A stretch of 14,523 nt of DNA, taken from contig LJUD01000029.1 in assembly GCA_001304035.1 (NCBI GenBank), positions 1-14,523 on the forward strand, in the 5' to 3' direction. The translations under genes were made by a program, and so were the position numbers. This stretch comes from a bacterium SM23_31. GTDB taxonomy: Bacteria; SM23-31. Shown piece by piece: positions 1-6,579 of this stretch; within the stretch, counting starts at the first letter, position 1, and every line of letters starts with the position of its first letter. The notes below the pieces were generated by a model. The model was not told the DNA's origin, searched no databases, and was given only the letters and a program-made list of their open reading frames with translations.

Positions 1-220
1 ATAATGAAATATGCAAATGTTTTTGCTTAATTTCAATTACAAAAGTACTTTGAATAATTTTGCTTATAGAATGTAAAAGTGCCTGCTTTTAAAGCCGACA
101 GCTAAAGGCTGATTTCGATAACTACTTTACAATAGAGATTCCGGTCCCGAAGTTCTTACTTATTTAAAGTTGAAAAAAAGCTCTTACAGTATTCGATGTG
201 GGGATAGTGAGACAATTTTC
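1..220. other. Non-coding stretch upstream of the ccm promoter
   Basis: I see no convincing gene here. The longest notable frame is a run of about 25 codons ending in a stop at 165-167 (…YFTIEIPVPKFLLI), which has no start codon and no recognisable family. It may be a gene remnant or chance. Around 91-112 lies AAAGCCGACAGCTAAAGGCT, which resembles the AGCC/AGCT-rich dispersed repeat seen again near 5822-5852. Nothing else stands out. Confidence 0.4.
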
Positions 221-249
221 TTGATAAAGGATTATATAATTAATATATT
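221..249 (+). promoter_or_regulatory. Predicted sigma70-type promoter for ccmE
   Basis: A -35 box TTGATA (221-226) and a -10 box TATATT (244-249) are separated by exactly 17 bases. Each differs from consensus by one or two positions. A second -10-like TATAAT (235-240) overlaps the spacer but has no matching -35. Transcription would start near 256 and leave a leader of about 220 nt before ccmE. This is a sequence match only. A weaker alternative, TTGACC (447-452) with TACATA (470-475), lies directly before the ccmE start. Confidence 0.5.
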
Positions 250-360
250 ATTTTTAGTAAGGGCATGTGTAAAACCATACCCTGTGTTTGTACAGCCAAT
301 TTACGGGATTTAGATACTTTTCCATATATGAATTCACTCTAAAAAGGGCATAAACTGGGA

Positions 361-382
361 TGTCATGGACCATTCCATGACA
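361..382. repeat. Palindrome 1 of a pair upstream of ccmE
   Basis: This is a perfect 9-bp stem, TGTCATGGA with TCCATGACA, around the 4-base loop CCAT. It is nearly identical in design to the palindrome at 402-425. It could be an operator half of a two-site regulatory region or an RNA hairpin in the ccmE leader. Confidence 0.75.
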
Positions 383-401
383 CAATTTCTAAATAGCCTT
401 A

Positions 402-425
402 AAGTCACGGATTGGTCCGTGACTT
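402..425. repeat. Palindrome 2 of a pair upstream of ccmE
   Basis: This is a perfect 10-bp stem, AAGTCACGGA with TCCGTGACTT, around the loop TTGG. The 8-base arm GTCACGGA differs from palindrome 1 (GTCATGGA) at one base, and the other arm carries the matching change, so symmetry is kept in both. The two centres (371.5 and 413.5) are 42 bp apart, which is four helical turns. Confidence 0.75.
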
Positions 426-478
426 CCAGGACTGTAATTTTCTTAATTGACCTTTTTAGAGCAGATTCATACATAGAA

Positions 479-919
479 ATGCAAATTCGCAGATATATGA
501 AGAAAAATCTGAAATTTATTGTAGGCGTATCTGTTATAGTAATTTCTATTATCTATCTCGGGGTAACGGGCTTCCGGGAGGATTACTCATACTATCTGTT
601 TGCGGATGAATTTATAGAAAAGTTGCAGGAATTTGACAAACAAGCCTACGAGAAGAATTTCAGAGTAGCCGGGTATGTTGTAGCAGGCTCGATTGACCGC
701 ACAACCAAGCCTGTGAAGTTTAAGATAAATTATAATGATACTACCATTCCGGTTAAATATATCGGCAGCGGACCGGTACCCGATACATTTAAAGACAACT
801 CTGAAACGGTTGTCGAAGGCAAATATACACCTGAGGGCATATTTTTAGCGGATAAAATACAGGCAAAGTGTGCTTCTAAATATACATCGAGTCCGGAAAA
901 GGAACCAATAAAATACTAA
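479..919 (+). CDS. ccmE: CcmE, periplasmic haem chaperone, CxxxY variant
   Basis: CcmE binds haem covalently in the periplasm, receiving it from CcmC and passing it to CcmF for attachment to apocytochrome c. The 146-residue protein has a basic N-terminus, one membrane anchor (about residues 13-32) and an OB-fold-type domain with the family motifs FRVAGYV (61-67) and VVEGKYTPEGIF (111-122). The haem-attachment site, normally His in HxxxY, is Cys131 in CASKY (131-135). This is the CxxxY form known from Desulfovibrio and archaea. The length is close to the E. coli protein (159). I chose ATG 479. ATG 497 would remove six residues and is equally possible, since neither has a strong ribosome site. 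The frame stays open up to 365, but that extension is encoded by the twin palindromes and is not family-like. A terminator follows directly. Confidence 0.93.
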   Translation: MQIRRYMKKNLKFIVGVSVIVISIIYLGVTGFREDYSYYLFADEFIEKLQEFDKQAYEKNFRVAGYVVAGSIDRTTKPVKFKINYNDTTIPVKYIGSGPVPDTFKDNSETVVEGKYTPEGIFLADKIQAKCASKYTSSPEKEPIKY

Positions 920-953
920 ACAATATTCTGCAAAATTAATGTTTGTTTTATAG

Positions 954-980
954 AGCAAGCCGTTTTGGTTTGCTTTTTCT
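954..980 (+). terminator. Rho-independent terminator after ccmE
   Basis: An 8-bp stem AGCAAGCC (954-961) pairs with GGTTTGCT (967-974), with one G-T wobble, around the loop GTTTT. It is followed by a run of T to 978. It lies 35 bases after the ccmE stop and before ccmF, so it should end or attenuate the ccmE transcript. Confidence 0.65.
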
Positions 981-1020
981 ATCAATAAATCTTATTTATA
1001 ATCATACGTTGTTTAAAAAA

Positions 1021-1035
1021 TCCGCCTTCGGCGGA
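1021..1035 (+). promoter_or_regulatory. GC-rich hairpin just before the ccmF start
   Basis: TCCGCC (1021-1026) pairs with GGCGGA (1030-1035) around the loop TTC. The hairpin ends 11 bases before the ccmF ATG and is followed by AAAGTAA. A very similar motif (CGCCTCCGGCGG then AAAAAGTAA) precedes ccmD at 7306-7325. It may influence translation initiation or may be a small dispersed repeat. Confidence 0.5.
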
Positions 1036-1046
1036 AAAGTAATATT

Positions 1047-3062
1047 ATGGGAGATATAGGTAATTTTGCATTAATAATTGCGTTTGCCCTTTCCATATAT
1101 ACAATATTTGCTTCCGTAATTGGAGCAAGAAAGTGCCGAAACGACATTATAATCAGTGCTGAACGAAGCTTGGTCACCGGCTGCGTAATGGTTGCCGTTG
1201 CGTCTCTTTCTATTGTTATTCTTCTTTTAAAAAGTGATTTTAGCTATTCTTATGTTACAAGTTACTCCAATAAAGATTTGCCCTTCTTTTATAAATTTGC
1301 AGCGTTCTGGGCAGGGCAGGCAGGATCACTATTATTCTGGCTGCTTATTTTGAGTATCGTATCGTCTGTTGCCGTGTTGCAAAATAAGGAGCATAACCGG
1401 GAATTGATGCCTTATGTCATGGCTGCAATGAGCATTGTAACTCTATTTTTTATATTGGTAACCCTTTTTATTGCCAATCCTTTCGACCATTGGGTTGTGG
1501 AAAGCGAGACGGGGACTTCCCTTTTTACAGCGGGGGATGGAAACGGATTGAATCCGCTTTTACAGCACTGGGCAATGGTTATTCATCCTCCTGCTTTGTT
1601 TATCGGTTATTCCGGATTCTTGGTGCCTTTTGCATTTGCAATCGCTGCGCTAATTACCGGGAAATTGGATGCAAACTGGACAAAAGTAACACGAAGATGG
1701 ACAATCTTTGCCTGGATTTTCCTGGGTATCGGAATATTACTCGGCGGCAGGTGGGCATACGTAGAACTCGGCTGGGGCGGGTACTGGGCGTGGGACCCTG
1801 TTGAAAATGCTTCGCTGTTGCCGTGGTTAACCGGAACTGCCTATTTACATTCGGTTATAATTCAGGAAAAACGGGGCATGCTGAAGGTCTGGAACATATC
1901 CTTGATTATCGTAACGTTCCTGCTTTGTATCTTGGGCACGTTTATTACACGAAGCGGTATTATTTCTTCAGTGCATTCATTTGCCCAGTCCTCTATCGGA
2001 CCTGCATTCGGTTCCTTTTTGTTTTTTCTCATTGCCGGTTCACTGTTCTTAATTATTCGAAGACTCCCTGATTTAAAAAGCGAGACCAGGCCCGATTCCC
2101 TCCTTTCAAGAGAAAGCGGCTTCCTCTTCAATAACCTTATACTTGTCGGCGCAATGTTGGCAACGCTCTGGGGTACCATCATTCCCATATTATCCGAATG
2201 GATTCAGGGAACACAAATTACCGTCGGCGCTCCTTATTTTAATAAAGTCAATATCCCTATAGGATTATTTTTGCTTTTTTTAACAGGCGTTGGGCCGCTG
2301 TTTGCCTGGCGAAAATCATCGGCTTCAAGTCTGAAGCGAAATTTTTTATATCCTTTTAGTTCATCTGTCGTTTTCGGATTTTTCCTGTTTGTTTTAGGCG
2401 TAAGGCATATTTTTGCGCTTATTTCATTTACATTATGCTTTTTCGTTGCGTTCACTGTGTTACAGGAGTTTTTTAAAGGAACTCATGCACGCCGCAAAAA
2501 CATAGGTGAATCTTACTGCCGTGCCCTGATTAATCTGACACTGCGCAATACCCGCCGATACGGCGGATATATTGTACATTTCGGGATAGTTTTTCTATTT
2601 ATGGGTTTTACAGGAAATGCGTTTAATAAAGAAAAAAGAGCTGAACTCGGTATCGGAGATACGATGGAAATCGGCAGCTACGAACTGCGCTTGGATAATT
2701 TTAACAGCGGCGAAAATCCGCTGTATGAATTTATTGAATTAGATTTAGCGGTATTCAGGAACGGAAAGGAAGTTTCTCGAAAAACACCACAAAAACGGTA
2801 TTATCTTGCAAGCGGGCAGATTACAACCGAAGTCGCAATTCATTCGTCTTTTTCAAATGATTTATATATTGTTTATACTGATGTTCCTGCAGAAAATCGT
2901 GCAGAAATAATAACATATTTGAACCCGTTGATATGTTTTGTATGGCTTGGCGGGGGAATACTGGTTATCGGAAGCATCATAGCGATGATTCCAAATAGAG
3001 TAAAAAATCGTAAAATAACGATATTTGAAGAGTTAGCTGTTAAAGAAGAAATCACAAATTAA
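1047..3062 (+). CDS. ccmF: CcmF, cytochrome c haem lyase subunit
   Basis: CcmF is the large membrane protein that takes haem from CcmE and completes the thioether ligation to apocytochrome c on the periplasmic side. The 671 residues are close to the usual length (E. coli 647), with many membrane helices throughout. Family landmarks are AFWAGQAGSLLFW (86-98), QHWAMVIHPPALFIGY (173-188) and the WWD haem-binding segment WGGYWAWDPVENASLLPWL (243-261). Histidines expected as haem ligands are visible as His174 (or His180), His268 (AYLHS), His310 (SSVHSF) and His511 (YIVHFG). A periplasmic domain at about 527-620 precedes the last helix (NPLICFVWLGGGILVIGS). The start is ATG 1047, after a hairpin and with only a weak ribosome site. 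One base separates its stop from the next gene, so the two are probably translationally coupled. Confidence 0.97.
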   Translation: MGDIGNFALIIAFALSIYTIFASVIGARKCRNDIIISAERSLVTGCVMVAVASLSIVILLLKSDFSYSYVTSYSNKDLPFFYKFAAFWAGQAGSLLFWLLILSIVSSVAVLQNKEHNRELMPYVMAAMSIVTLFFILVTLFIANPFDHWVVESETGTSLFTAGDGNGLNPLLQHWAMVIHPPALFIGYSGFLVPFAFAIAALITGKLDANWTKVTRRWTIFAWIFLGIGILLGGRWAYVELGWGGYWAWDPVENASLLPWLTGTAYLHSVIIQEKRGMLKVWNISLIIVTFLLCILGTFITRSGIISSVHSFAQSSIGPAFGSFLFFLIAGSLFLIIRRLPDLKSETRPDSLLSRESGFLFNNLILVGAMLATLWGTIIPILSEWIQGTQITVGAPYFNKVNIPIGLFLLFLTGVGPLFAWRKSSASSLKRNFLYPFSSSVVFGFFLFVLGVRHIFALISFTLCFFVAFTVLQEFFKGTHARRKNIGESYCRALINLTLRNTRRYGGYIVHFGIVFLFMGFTGNAFNKEKRAELGIGDTMEIGSYELRLDNFNSGENPLYEFIELDLAVFRNGKEVSRKTPQKRYYLASGQITTEVAIHSSFSNDLYIVYTDVPAENRAEIITYLNPLICFVWLGGGILVIGSIIAMIPNRVKNRKITIFEELAVKEEITN

Positions 3063-3063
3063 T

Positions 3064-3522
3064 TTGAATATCATGACCGGTGTTATTATAGTATTAATTG
3101 CCGCAGCAGTATTCCTTTTTGTTTTTGAACCATTTTTTTACGTTCGTAAATTGCCAAACAGATTTATTACAAGAAAACAGGTAAGAAAAAATGAATTAAA
3201 TGTCCTTAAAGAAAATCTGTTGGATAGTATAAGGGAACTCGATCTTGAAAACGCTACCGGGATGATTCCAAAGGAAGATTATCATAAATTGAGGAAAGCA
3301 TATATTTCCCGGCTCGAAACAATTAATCATGAGCTTGGTGGATTGGGCAAGCCCGATAGAACCGATGATATAAAAAAACAAATTGAAATTGATATTAAAA
3401 TACATCGCAAAAAACCCAAGATTGCAGTGGAGGATGGAAATTCTTTGATTTGTCCAAAATGCTCCGCCGGGAATCTTCCCGGCAGTAATTTTTGTTCTAA
3501 ATGCGGCGAGAAATTATCTTAA
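3064..3522 (+). CDS. Membrane-anchored CcmI-like zinc-ribbon protein
   Basis: This small protein (152 residues) has no confident family name. It has one N-terminal membrane helix (about 5-26), then basic residues (VRKLPNRFITRKQVRK), which suggests that the rest faces the cytoplasm. Residues 46-90 form a predicted coiled helix with L-D-x(11)-D-Y-H-x2-R (Leu59, Asp60, Asp72, Tyr73, His74, Arg77). This resembles the cytoplasmic loop of CcmI. The C-terminus is a zinc ribbon with Cys130/Cys133 and Cys144/Cys147. The start is TTG 3064, one base after the ccmF stop; ATG 3073 is a possible alternative. Tight coupling to ccmF points to a role in the haem-lyase complex or in linking it to cytoplasmic components, which is inference. 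It could be annotated elsewhere simply as a zinc-ribbon domain protein. Confidence 0.8.
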   Translation: MNIMTGVIIVLIAAAVFLFVFEPFFYVRKLPNRFITRKQVRKNELNVLKENLLDSIRELDLENATGMIPKEDYHKLRKAYISRLETINHELGGLGKPDRTDDIKKQIEIDIKIHRKKPKIAVEDGNSLICPKCSAGNLPGSNFCSKCGEKLS

Positions 3523-3561
3523 TTTGCTGTAACTTGATTACTACTTGGTACACGTGAATTT

Positions 3562-3668
3562 TCTGAACCGCTCTGAAGATGAATCCCGGTAAAATGGTGA
3601 GAGAGTGACATATTTGGTATCACGGCAATCATTTAATCAAATATACCTGCGGTTCCGGCATGATTTTT
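3562..3668. repeat. Degenerate copy of the CGCAGATG-type inverted-end element
   Basis: The right half matches the element at 11277-11411. Both contain AATCATTTAATCA (3627-3639 here), then CTGCGGTTC, CATG and a run of six T. The left end CTGAACCGC (3563-3571) corresponds to CAGAACCGC there. The inverted ends are no longer perfect. It fills most of the 200-base gap between the zinc-ribbon gene and the next gene. Confidence 0.6.
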
Positions 3669-3722
3669 TAATGCAGGGACATTTGTAAATTTTTTTACTT
3701 GTCTGAAACGTTCTGCTGAAAT

Positions 3723-4928
3723 ATGAACTTTATAACTGCAAAATATTTCCTTTTCCGGCTGGTGATATTATTTTTAACCGTAACAACGGCCTTTCTCATT
3801 AATCCGCCCTTGTTTGCTCAAAATAGTGTTATAAAAGGTACTATAAAGAACGGAACAACGGGTAAACCGGCAAAAGTCGAGAAGCTCGCCTTGATTGGAT
3901 TAGAGACCGGTATGAACATTCTTAAAGAAATGAAAGACGTTGATGCAGCTTTTACTCTTACAGGTCTAATGCCTTCAAAAACCCGCCCGAATCTCGTTCA
4001 GGTTGAATATATTGGCGTGAAATACAATACTGACGTCGGCATACCGTCCGGAAACGACACCGTTGCAGTTGAAATATTGGTATACGAACCGACTGAAGAA
4101 TTAATGGATATATTTATTAAAGAAGCACAATACCGGTTCATTATGTCGGGCACTATACTACAGATACAGAAAATATTTGTGCTGGAAAATGATTCTGAAA
4201 CACCGAGAACGTATATTAATGAGAATGGAACGTTTAAGTTCTATTCACCCGAAGAAAGTCACGGGTTCGATTTTATTACTGTAAGTACCGGATTCGTACC
4301 TGTAAACCAGGAAGCATTTGAAACGGAAGAAAAAGGCGTTTTTGCTATTGATTATCCCATTAGACCAGGAATGACGCAAGTCGGCATTTCATATCATGTG
4401 GGTTATACGAATAAAATGTACGCTTTTTCTGAAAAAATGTTATATGATATGAATAACTTTGTTGTGATTACGTCTCCTGCTGATATAATGGTAACGGGAG
4501 GCGGTCTAATACCCTCAGGCGGCACTGCGAACAGTGGTTTTGGTATCTTTAGCAGAGATTATTTAGCCCGCGGGGAGAACCTGTCATTTACGCTTACCGG
4601 AGGAACACCCGCTCCTTCATCCGGAGGTAATGTAATTTCCGTGCCTGAAATGGGATCCGGGTATATAATCTTGTTTATAATTTTGATAGTTGCGATACTT
4701 GGATTAAGTACTATTGTATCCCGCAATAAAGCGCCGGTAAAAGAAAATAAGAAAAAAGGTATTCCTGAAAAACTCATAAAGCGAAAAGAAGAGCTGATAA
4801 CTAAAATTGCAGCGCTCGATGATAAATATACAGAAAATAAGATAATAGAATCCGATTATCACAGGCAGAGAGCCCTTTTAAGAAACAAACTGGTAGAAGT
4901 TTATAAAAAGACTGAAAGGGAGACATAA
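3723..4928 (+). CDS. Secreted/membrane protein with regulatory-like domain and CcmI-like tail
   Basis: I do not recognise this as a named family. The 401 residues begin with a signal peptide (about 1-33, ending LFAQ). An exported beta-rich region follows, whose start (VIKGTIKNGTTGKPA, 36-50) looks like a carboxypeptidase-regulatory-like or TonB-plug-type sandwich. A Gly/Ser/Pro-rich linker (about 257-305) leads to one membrane helix (312-333) and a basic stretch (RNKAPVKENKKK), so the last 60 residues should be cytoplasmic. Residues 351-395 repeat the CcmI-like helix of the preceding protein, with Asp366, Asp378, Tyr379, His380 and Arg383 at identical spacing. It lies between ccmF and ccmA and is probably part of the maturation complex. 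The large exported domain may handle apocytochrome or other partners, which is inference. ATG 3723 fits the signal peptide. Confidence 0.8.
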   Translation: MNFITAKYFLFRLVILFLTVTTAFLINPPLFAQNSVIKGTIKNGTTGKPAKVEKLALIGLETGMNILKEMKDVDAAFTLTGLMPSKTRPNLVQVEYIGVKYNTDVGIPSGNDTVAVEILVYEPTEELMDIFIKEAQYRFIMSGTILQIQKIFVLENDSETPRTYINENGTFKFYSPEESHGFDFITVSTGFVPVNQEAFETEEKGVFAIDYPIRPGMTQVGISYHVGYTNKMYAFSEKMLYDMNNFVVITSPADIMVTGGGLIPSGGTANSGFGIFSRDYLARGENLSFTLTGGTPAPSSGGNVISVPEMGSGYIILFIILIVAILGLSTIVSRNKAPVKENKKKGIPEKLIKRKEELITKIAALDDKYTENKIIESDYHRQRALLRNKLVEVYKKTERET

Positions 4929-4970
4929 GTCGTTTCTGCCCGGTTTGAACACATTTTCCTTTGATTTTCC

Positions 4971-5690
4971 GTGCAAACACCTGTACCCGTATTTGAAGCC
5001 CAAAATCTCGTAAAGCGGTTCGGGCGTCTTTCTGCGCTTAAAGGGATAAATATCAAGGTGCATGAAGGCGACTTTATCATAATCTTCGGACCGAACGGCG
5101 CAGGTAAAACCACCTTTCTGAAAATTGCAGCAATGTTAACAGCGCCAACCGAAGGCAGCATCTTTTTTCGCGGGAAGAATATCCGTGACGCAGGAAGCAG
5201 TGCACGCAGTGAAGTCGGTTTTATAACACACAGTACATTTCTCTATCAAAATCTGACCGCGCGTGAAAATCTTCGGTTTTACGGCAGAATGTACCGCCTT
5301 AAAGATCTTGATGAACAAATCGGTGCAAAGCTTGAAGCTGTCGGTCTGCTTGAGCGCGCCGATGATCCGGTGAAGGATTTTTCACGCGGGATGCTCCAGC
5401 GGTTAACAATCGCCCGTGCATTTTTACACAATCCGTTTATCCTGCTGCTTGATGAACCGTATACCGGTCTCGACCGGACTGCATCGGAAATTCTAAATGA
5501 CCTCCTGCGTTCATTTAATGCTGCTCACCGGGCAGGGTTAATGACGACGCATAATATTGACCAGGGATATGATATTGCAACTCATGCAGCCGTTCTCCAT
5601 AAAGGGCAAATTCAATTTTTTTCAAATACAAAGAATATTACAAAGGAAGAATTTACGGCAAAATACAGTGAAATTGTGGGGAAAAGGTAA
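4971..5690 (+). CDS. ccmA: CcmA, ABC transporter ATPase of haem release complex
   Basis: CcmA is the cytoplasmic ATPase that works with CcmB, CcmC and CcmD. ATP hydrolysis releases haem-loaded CcmE from CcmC. The 239 residues contain Walker A GPNGAGKT (40-47), the CcmA-type Q-loop region VGFITHSTFLYQNLTARENL (82-101), signature FSRGMLQR (137-144), Walker B ILLLDEP (157-163), D-loop GLD (166-168) and the H-loop His194 (TTHN). SRGMxQR is typical of CcmA rather than of general ABC ATPases. The start is GTG 4971. An in-frame stop lies at 4962-4964 and there is no other start codon before the conserved FEAQNLVK. The 42-base gap from the previous gene supports co-transcription. The C-terminus is slightly longer than in compact CcmA proteins such as that of E. 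coli (207). Confidence 0.93.
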   Translation: MQTPVPVFEAQNLVKRFGRLSALKGINIKVHEGDFIIIFGPNGAGKTTFLKIAAMLTAPTEGSIFFRGKNIRDAGSSARSEVGFITHSTFLYQNLTARENLRFYGRMYRLKDLDEQIGAKLEAVGLLERADDPVKDFSRGMLQRLTIARAFLHNPFILLLDEPYTGLDRTASEILNDLLRSFNAAHRAGLMTTHNIDQGYDIATHAAVLHKGQIQFFSNTKNITKEEFTAKYSEIVGKR

Positions 5691-5829
5691 TATTAAATGC
5701 ACTCACGAAGCAGAAAATAAAAAATTAATGTATCTCGCAACGCCGCACCGAGAATTGTTTTCTTTGGAAAAGCAGTGTCGAAAAATGAATAAAATTTGTT
5801 TGCTGATAATTGATTTCTAAAAGCCAAAA

Positions 5830-5852
5830 GCTAATAGCTATTAGCTATTAGC
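5830..5852. repeat. AGCTATTAGC palindrome cluster
   Basis: GCTAATAGCTATTAGC (5830-5845) is a perfect 16-bp palindrome, followed at once by another TATTAGC (5846-5852), so the unit AGCTATTAGC is repeated. It lies in the 204-base gap between ccmA and ccmB. That gap otherwise holds no recognisable gene, although a frame overlapping the ccmA end stays open to 5820. It is probably a dispersed palindromic repeat. Confidence 0.6.
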
Positions 5853-5894
5853 GCCTTTGCGAGTGAATTTAAAATTAAATTCTATATACCAATC

Positions 5895-6572
5895 ATGGCA
5901 TACTGGGAACAGGTTTTCAATATTATTAAAAAAGACATAACAATTGAACTCCGTGCGAAAGAGGCTGTAAGCGCTATGTTGGTGTTCGGATTGATGGTTA
6001 TTGTCGTTTTTTCGTTCGCATTTAATCTTGGTACTCGAGAGCAAATCGAAATTGCACCGGGATTGCTCTGGATTGCCTTTACGTTTGCCGGAATACTCGG
6101 GCTTAATCACTCGTTTGCTGCCGAATATGAAAATCACTGCCTTCAGGGTATGATGCTCGCGCCTGTGCCGCGCAGCGCGGTATACATCGGGAAATTAACC
6201 GGTAATTTCATATTTATGTTTCTGGCTGAACTGATTATGCTGGGTTTTTTTATATGGCTGTTCGATGTCCGGTTTACCGGCAGGTGGCATTTACTTGTTT
6301 TAACAATGATACTCGGGACGCTTGCGTTTGCAATTATCGGGACAATGTTCTCGGCAGTTGCATCGGGAATCCGTATGCGGGAATTTTTACTGCCGATTTT
6401 ACAGTTCCCGGTAGTACTGCCCGCAATAATTTTTGCTGTAGAAGCAACCGCAGACCTGCTCGAAGAGGATACATTAGCAGGTTTTTTCGACGGAATAAAA
6501 TTCTTATCGGCTTTTAACATAATATTTTTTACTTTGTGTGTATTACTGTTTGAATATATATTGGAGGACTGA
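5895..6572 (+). CDS. ccmB: CcmB, membrane subunit of haem release ABC complex
   Basis: CcmB is the permease-like partner of CcmA in the CcmABCD complex that frees holo-CcmE. The 225 residues (E. coli about 220) start with an amphipathic cytoplasmic segment, WEQVFNIIKKDITIELRAKE (4-23), which is the family's typical opening. Six hydrophobic segments follow. The FNLG segment, the LGLNHSFAAEYENHCLQGMMLAPVPRSAVYIGK region (about 68-100) and LLPILQFPVVLPAIIFAVEAT (about 165-186) are strongly CcmB-like. The start is ATG 5895. A Shine-Dalgarno sequence for the next gene (TTGGAGGAC) is embedded in its last codons, and ccmC starts seven bases after its stop, so ccmB and ccmC are coupled. Confidence 0.95.
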   Translation: MAYWEQVFNIIKKDITIELRAKEAVSAMLVFGLMVIVVFSFAFNLGTREQIEIAPGLLWIAFTFAGILGLNHSFAAEYENHCLQGMMLAPVPRSAVYIGKLTGNFIFMFLAELIMLGFFIWLFDVRFTGRWHLLVLTMILGTLAFAIIGTMFSAVASGIRMREFLLPILQFPVVLPAIIFAVEATADLLEEDTLAGFFDGIKFLSAFNIIFFTLCVLLFEYILED

Positions 6573-6579
6573 CGTACGT

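Noticed and set aside
93..167. Short frame ending in IPVPKFLLI before the ccmE promoter
   Set aside because: About 25 codons, no start codon, no recognisable family; could be a remnant but cannot be supported.
365..478. N-terminal extension of ccmE starting at ATG 365
   Set aside because: The extra 38 codons are made largely of the two palindromes and do not resemble CcmE; starts at 479 or 497 place the membrane anchor where the family has it.
5557..5820. Open frame overlapping the ccmA end and running into the ccmA-ccmB gap
   Set aside because: It begins inside ccmA in another frame, has no ribosome site, and its product looks like translated non-coding DNA.
6538..6579. Upstream start of ccmC at 6538
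   Set aside because: It overlaps the ccmB end and adds non-family residues; ATG 6580 has GGAGG upstream and the expected N-terminus.
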